Source: Roseovarius sp. (GTDB lineage: Bacteria > Pseudomonadota > Alphaproteobacteria > Rhodobacterales > Rhodobacteraceae). Taken from it: a stretch of DNA of 5,692 bases. The notes beneath the pieces were generated by a model. It was not told where the DNA came from and searched no databases. It was given only the letters and a program-made list of their open reading frames with translations. The position numbers and the translations under genes are program-made. The stretch lies in assembly GCA_021767845.1 (NCBI GenBank), contig JAASSQ010000192.1:1-5692 (forward strand). Direction: 5' to 3'. Shown here piece by piece: positions 4,823 to 5,692 of this stretch. Numbering within the stretch: position 1 is the stretch's first letter; each line of letters starts with the position of its first letter.

Positions 4823-5692
4823 ATGGGAATTCTGGATTTCCTGACCGGCGAATTCATCGACGTCATCCACTGGACCGACGACACGCGCGACACGATGGTC
4901 TGGCGTTTCGAGCGCGAGGGCCACGAGATCAAGTACGGGGCCAAGCTGACCGTGCGCGAGGGGCAGGCGGCGGTCTTTGTCCACGAAGGGCAGTTGGCCG
5001 ATGTCTTCACCCCCGGCCTTTACATGCTGGAAACCAACAACATGCCGGTGCTGACGACGCTCAACCACTGGGATCACGGGTTTCGCTCGCCTTTCAAGTC
5101 GGAGATCTATTTCGTCAACACCACGCGCTTCGGCGATCTGAAATGGGGCACCAAGAACCCGATCATGCTGCGCGATCCCGAGTTCGGCCCGACGCGCCTG
5201 CGCGCCTTCGGCACCTATGCCGTCAAGGTCAGCGACCCGGCGCGGTTCCTGTCCGAGATCGTCGGGACGGACGGCGAATTCACCATGGACGAAATCAGCT
5301 ACCAGATCCGCAACATCATCGTGCAGGCCTTTTCGCGGATCATCGCGGGATCGGGCATCCCGGTGCTGGACATGGCGGCCAACACCCGCGACCTGGGCAA
5401 GCTGGTCGCCGCCGAGATCTCCAAGGTGGTGGCGGAGTACGGGCTGACGATCCCGGAATTCTACATCGAGAACATCTCGCTGCCGCCGGCGGTGGAAGAG
5501 GCGTTGGACAAGCGCACCTCGGCGGGGCTGGCCGGCGATCTGGGCCGCTTCACCCAGTATTCCGCGGCCGAGGCGATGACGGCGGCGGCCAAGAACCCCT
5601 CGGGCGGTGGCGGCATCGGCGCGGGCCTTGGCATGGGGATGGGCATGGCGATGGCGCAGAACCTGGCCGGTCAGGGCCCCTGGGGCGCCGCC
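4823..5692 (+). CDS. SPFH/band-7 domain protein, YdjI type (3' end outside window)
   Basis: 290 codons are visible, in frame to the last base, so the C-terminus is missing. The start MGILDFLTGEFIDVIHW is characteristic of the YdjI-like branch of SPFH proteins (sometimes mislabelled 'virion core protein'). Residues about 35-235 are the SPFH domain: KLTVREGQAAVFVHEGQLAD (41-60), a TPGLYML turn, an aromatic-rich segment with FKSEIYFVNTTRFGDLKWGT (91-110), FGTYAVKVSDPARFL (129-143), and a helical part ending EFYIENISLPPAVEEALDK. There is no N-terminal membrane span, unlike stomatin or flotillin. After the domain comes a Gly/Met-rich stretch (261-278), typical of a flexible linker; many relatives then carry a zinc ribbon, which would lie beyond the edge. 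SPFH proteins form membrane-associated oligomeric scaffolds. In Bacillus subtilis, YdjI is encoded with a PspA-family protein and helps place it at the membrane. That points to envelope stress here, though no pspA gene is visible. Confidence 0.92.
   Translation, partial: MGILDFLTGEFIDVIHWTDDTRDTMVWRFEREGHEIKYGAKLTVREGQAAVFVHEGQLADVFTPGLYMLETNNMPVLTTLNHWDHGFRSPFKSEIYFVNTTRFGDLKWGTKNPIMLRDPEFGPTRLRAFGTYAVKVSDPARFLSEIVGTDGEFTMDEISYQIRNIIVQAFSRIIAGSGIPVLDMAANTRDLGKLVAAEISKVVAEYGLTIPEFYIENISLPPAVEEALDKRTSAGLAGDLGRFTQYSAAEAMTAAAKNPSGGGGIGAGLGMGMGMAMAQNLAGQGPWGAA

Overview
The window is about two-thirds G+C, and nearly all of it is tightly packed protein-coding sequence. Codon use, the protein families present and the gene order point to an alphaproteobacterium, most likely of the Rhodobacterales (Rhodobacter/Paracoccus/Roseobacter relatives). 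That placement is inferred from family resemblance, not from a marker gene. No tRNA, rRNA, CRISPR array, insertion sequence or prophage signature is visible.

Left part (1-1490): the 3' end of a TonB-family protein gene runs rightward off the left edge. It converges, across only 23 bp, with a leftward gene for a GlxA-type regulator (DJ-1/PfpI-like N-terminal domain plus AraC-type DNA-binding domain).

Middle (1491-1627): a 137-bp divergent intergenic region carries a perfect 9-bp inverted repeat with a 16-bp spacer, close to the midpoint between the two start codons. A shorter GGGAA-TG-TTCCC palindrome is nested against its right arm. This is the best candidate control site in the window.

Right part (1628-5692): a rightward gene cluster, almost certainly one operon, runs off the right edge. 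Its order is a 27-codon single-membrane-span small protein, an XpaC-family membrane protein, a TelA-family protein, a DUF2927 lipoprotein, and an SPFH/band-7 protein of the YdjI type (3' end missing). The small protein's stop codon overlaps the xpaC start (TGATG), and the other gaps are 9, 17 and 20 bp. XpaC and TelA are an old gene pair, also adjacent in Bacillus subtilis (xpaC-yaaN). YdjI-type SPFH proteins are linked to PspA-type envelope stress systems. The most reasonable reading is an uncharacterised envelope or membrane-stress module with parts in the inner membrane (small protein, XpaC), the cytoplasm or membrane surface (TelA, SPFH) and the periplasm or outer membrane (DUF2927 lipoprotein). 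The role of the module is inference; the membership and arrangement are read directly from the sequence.
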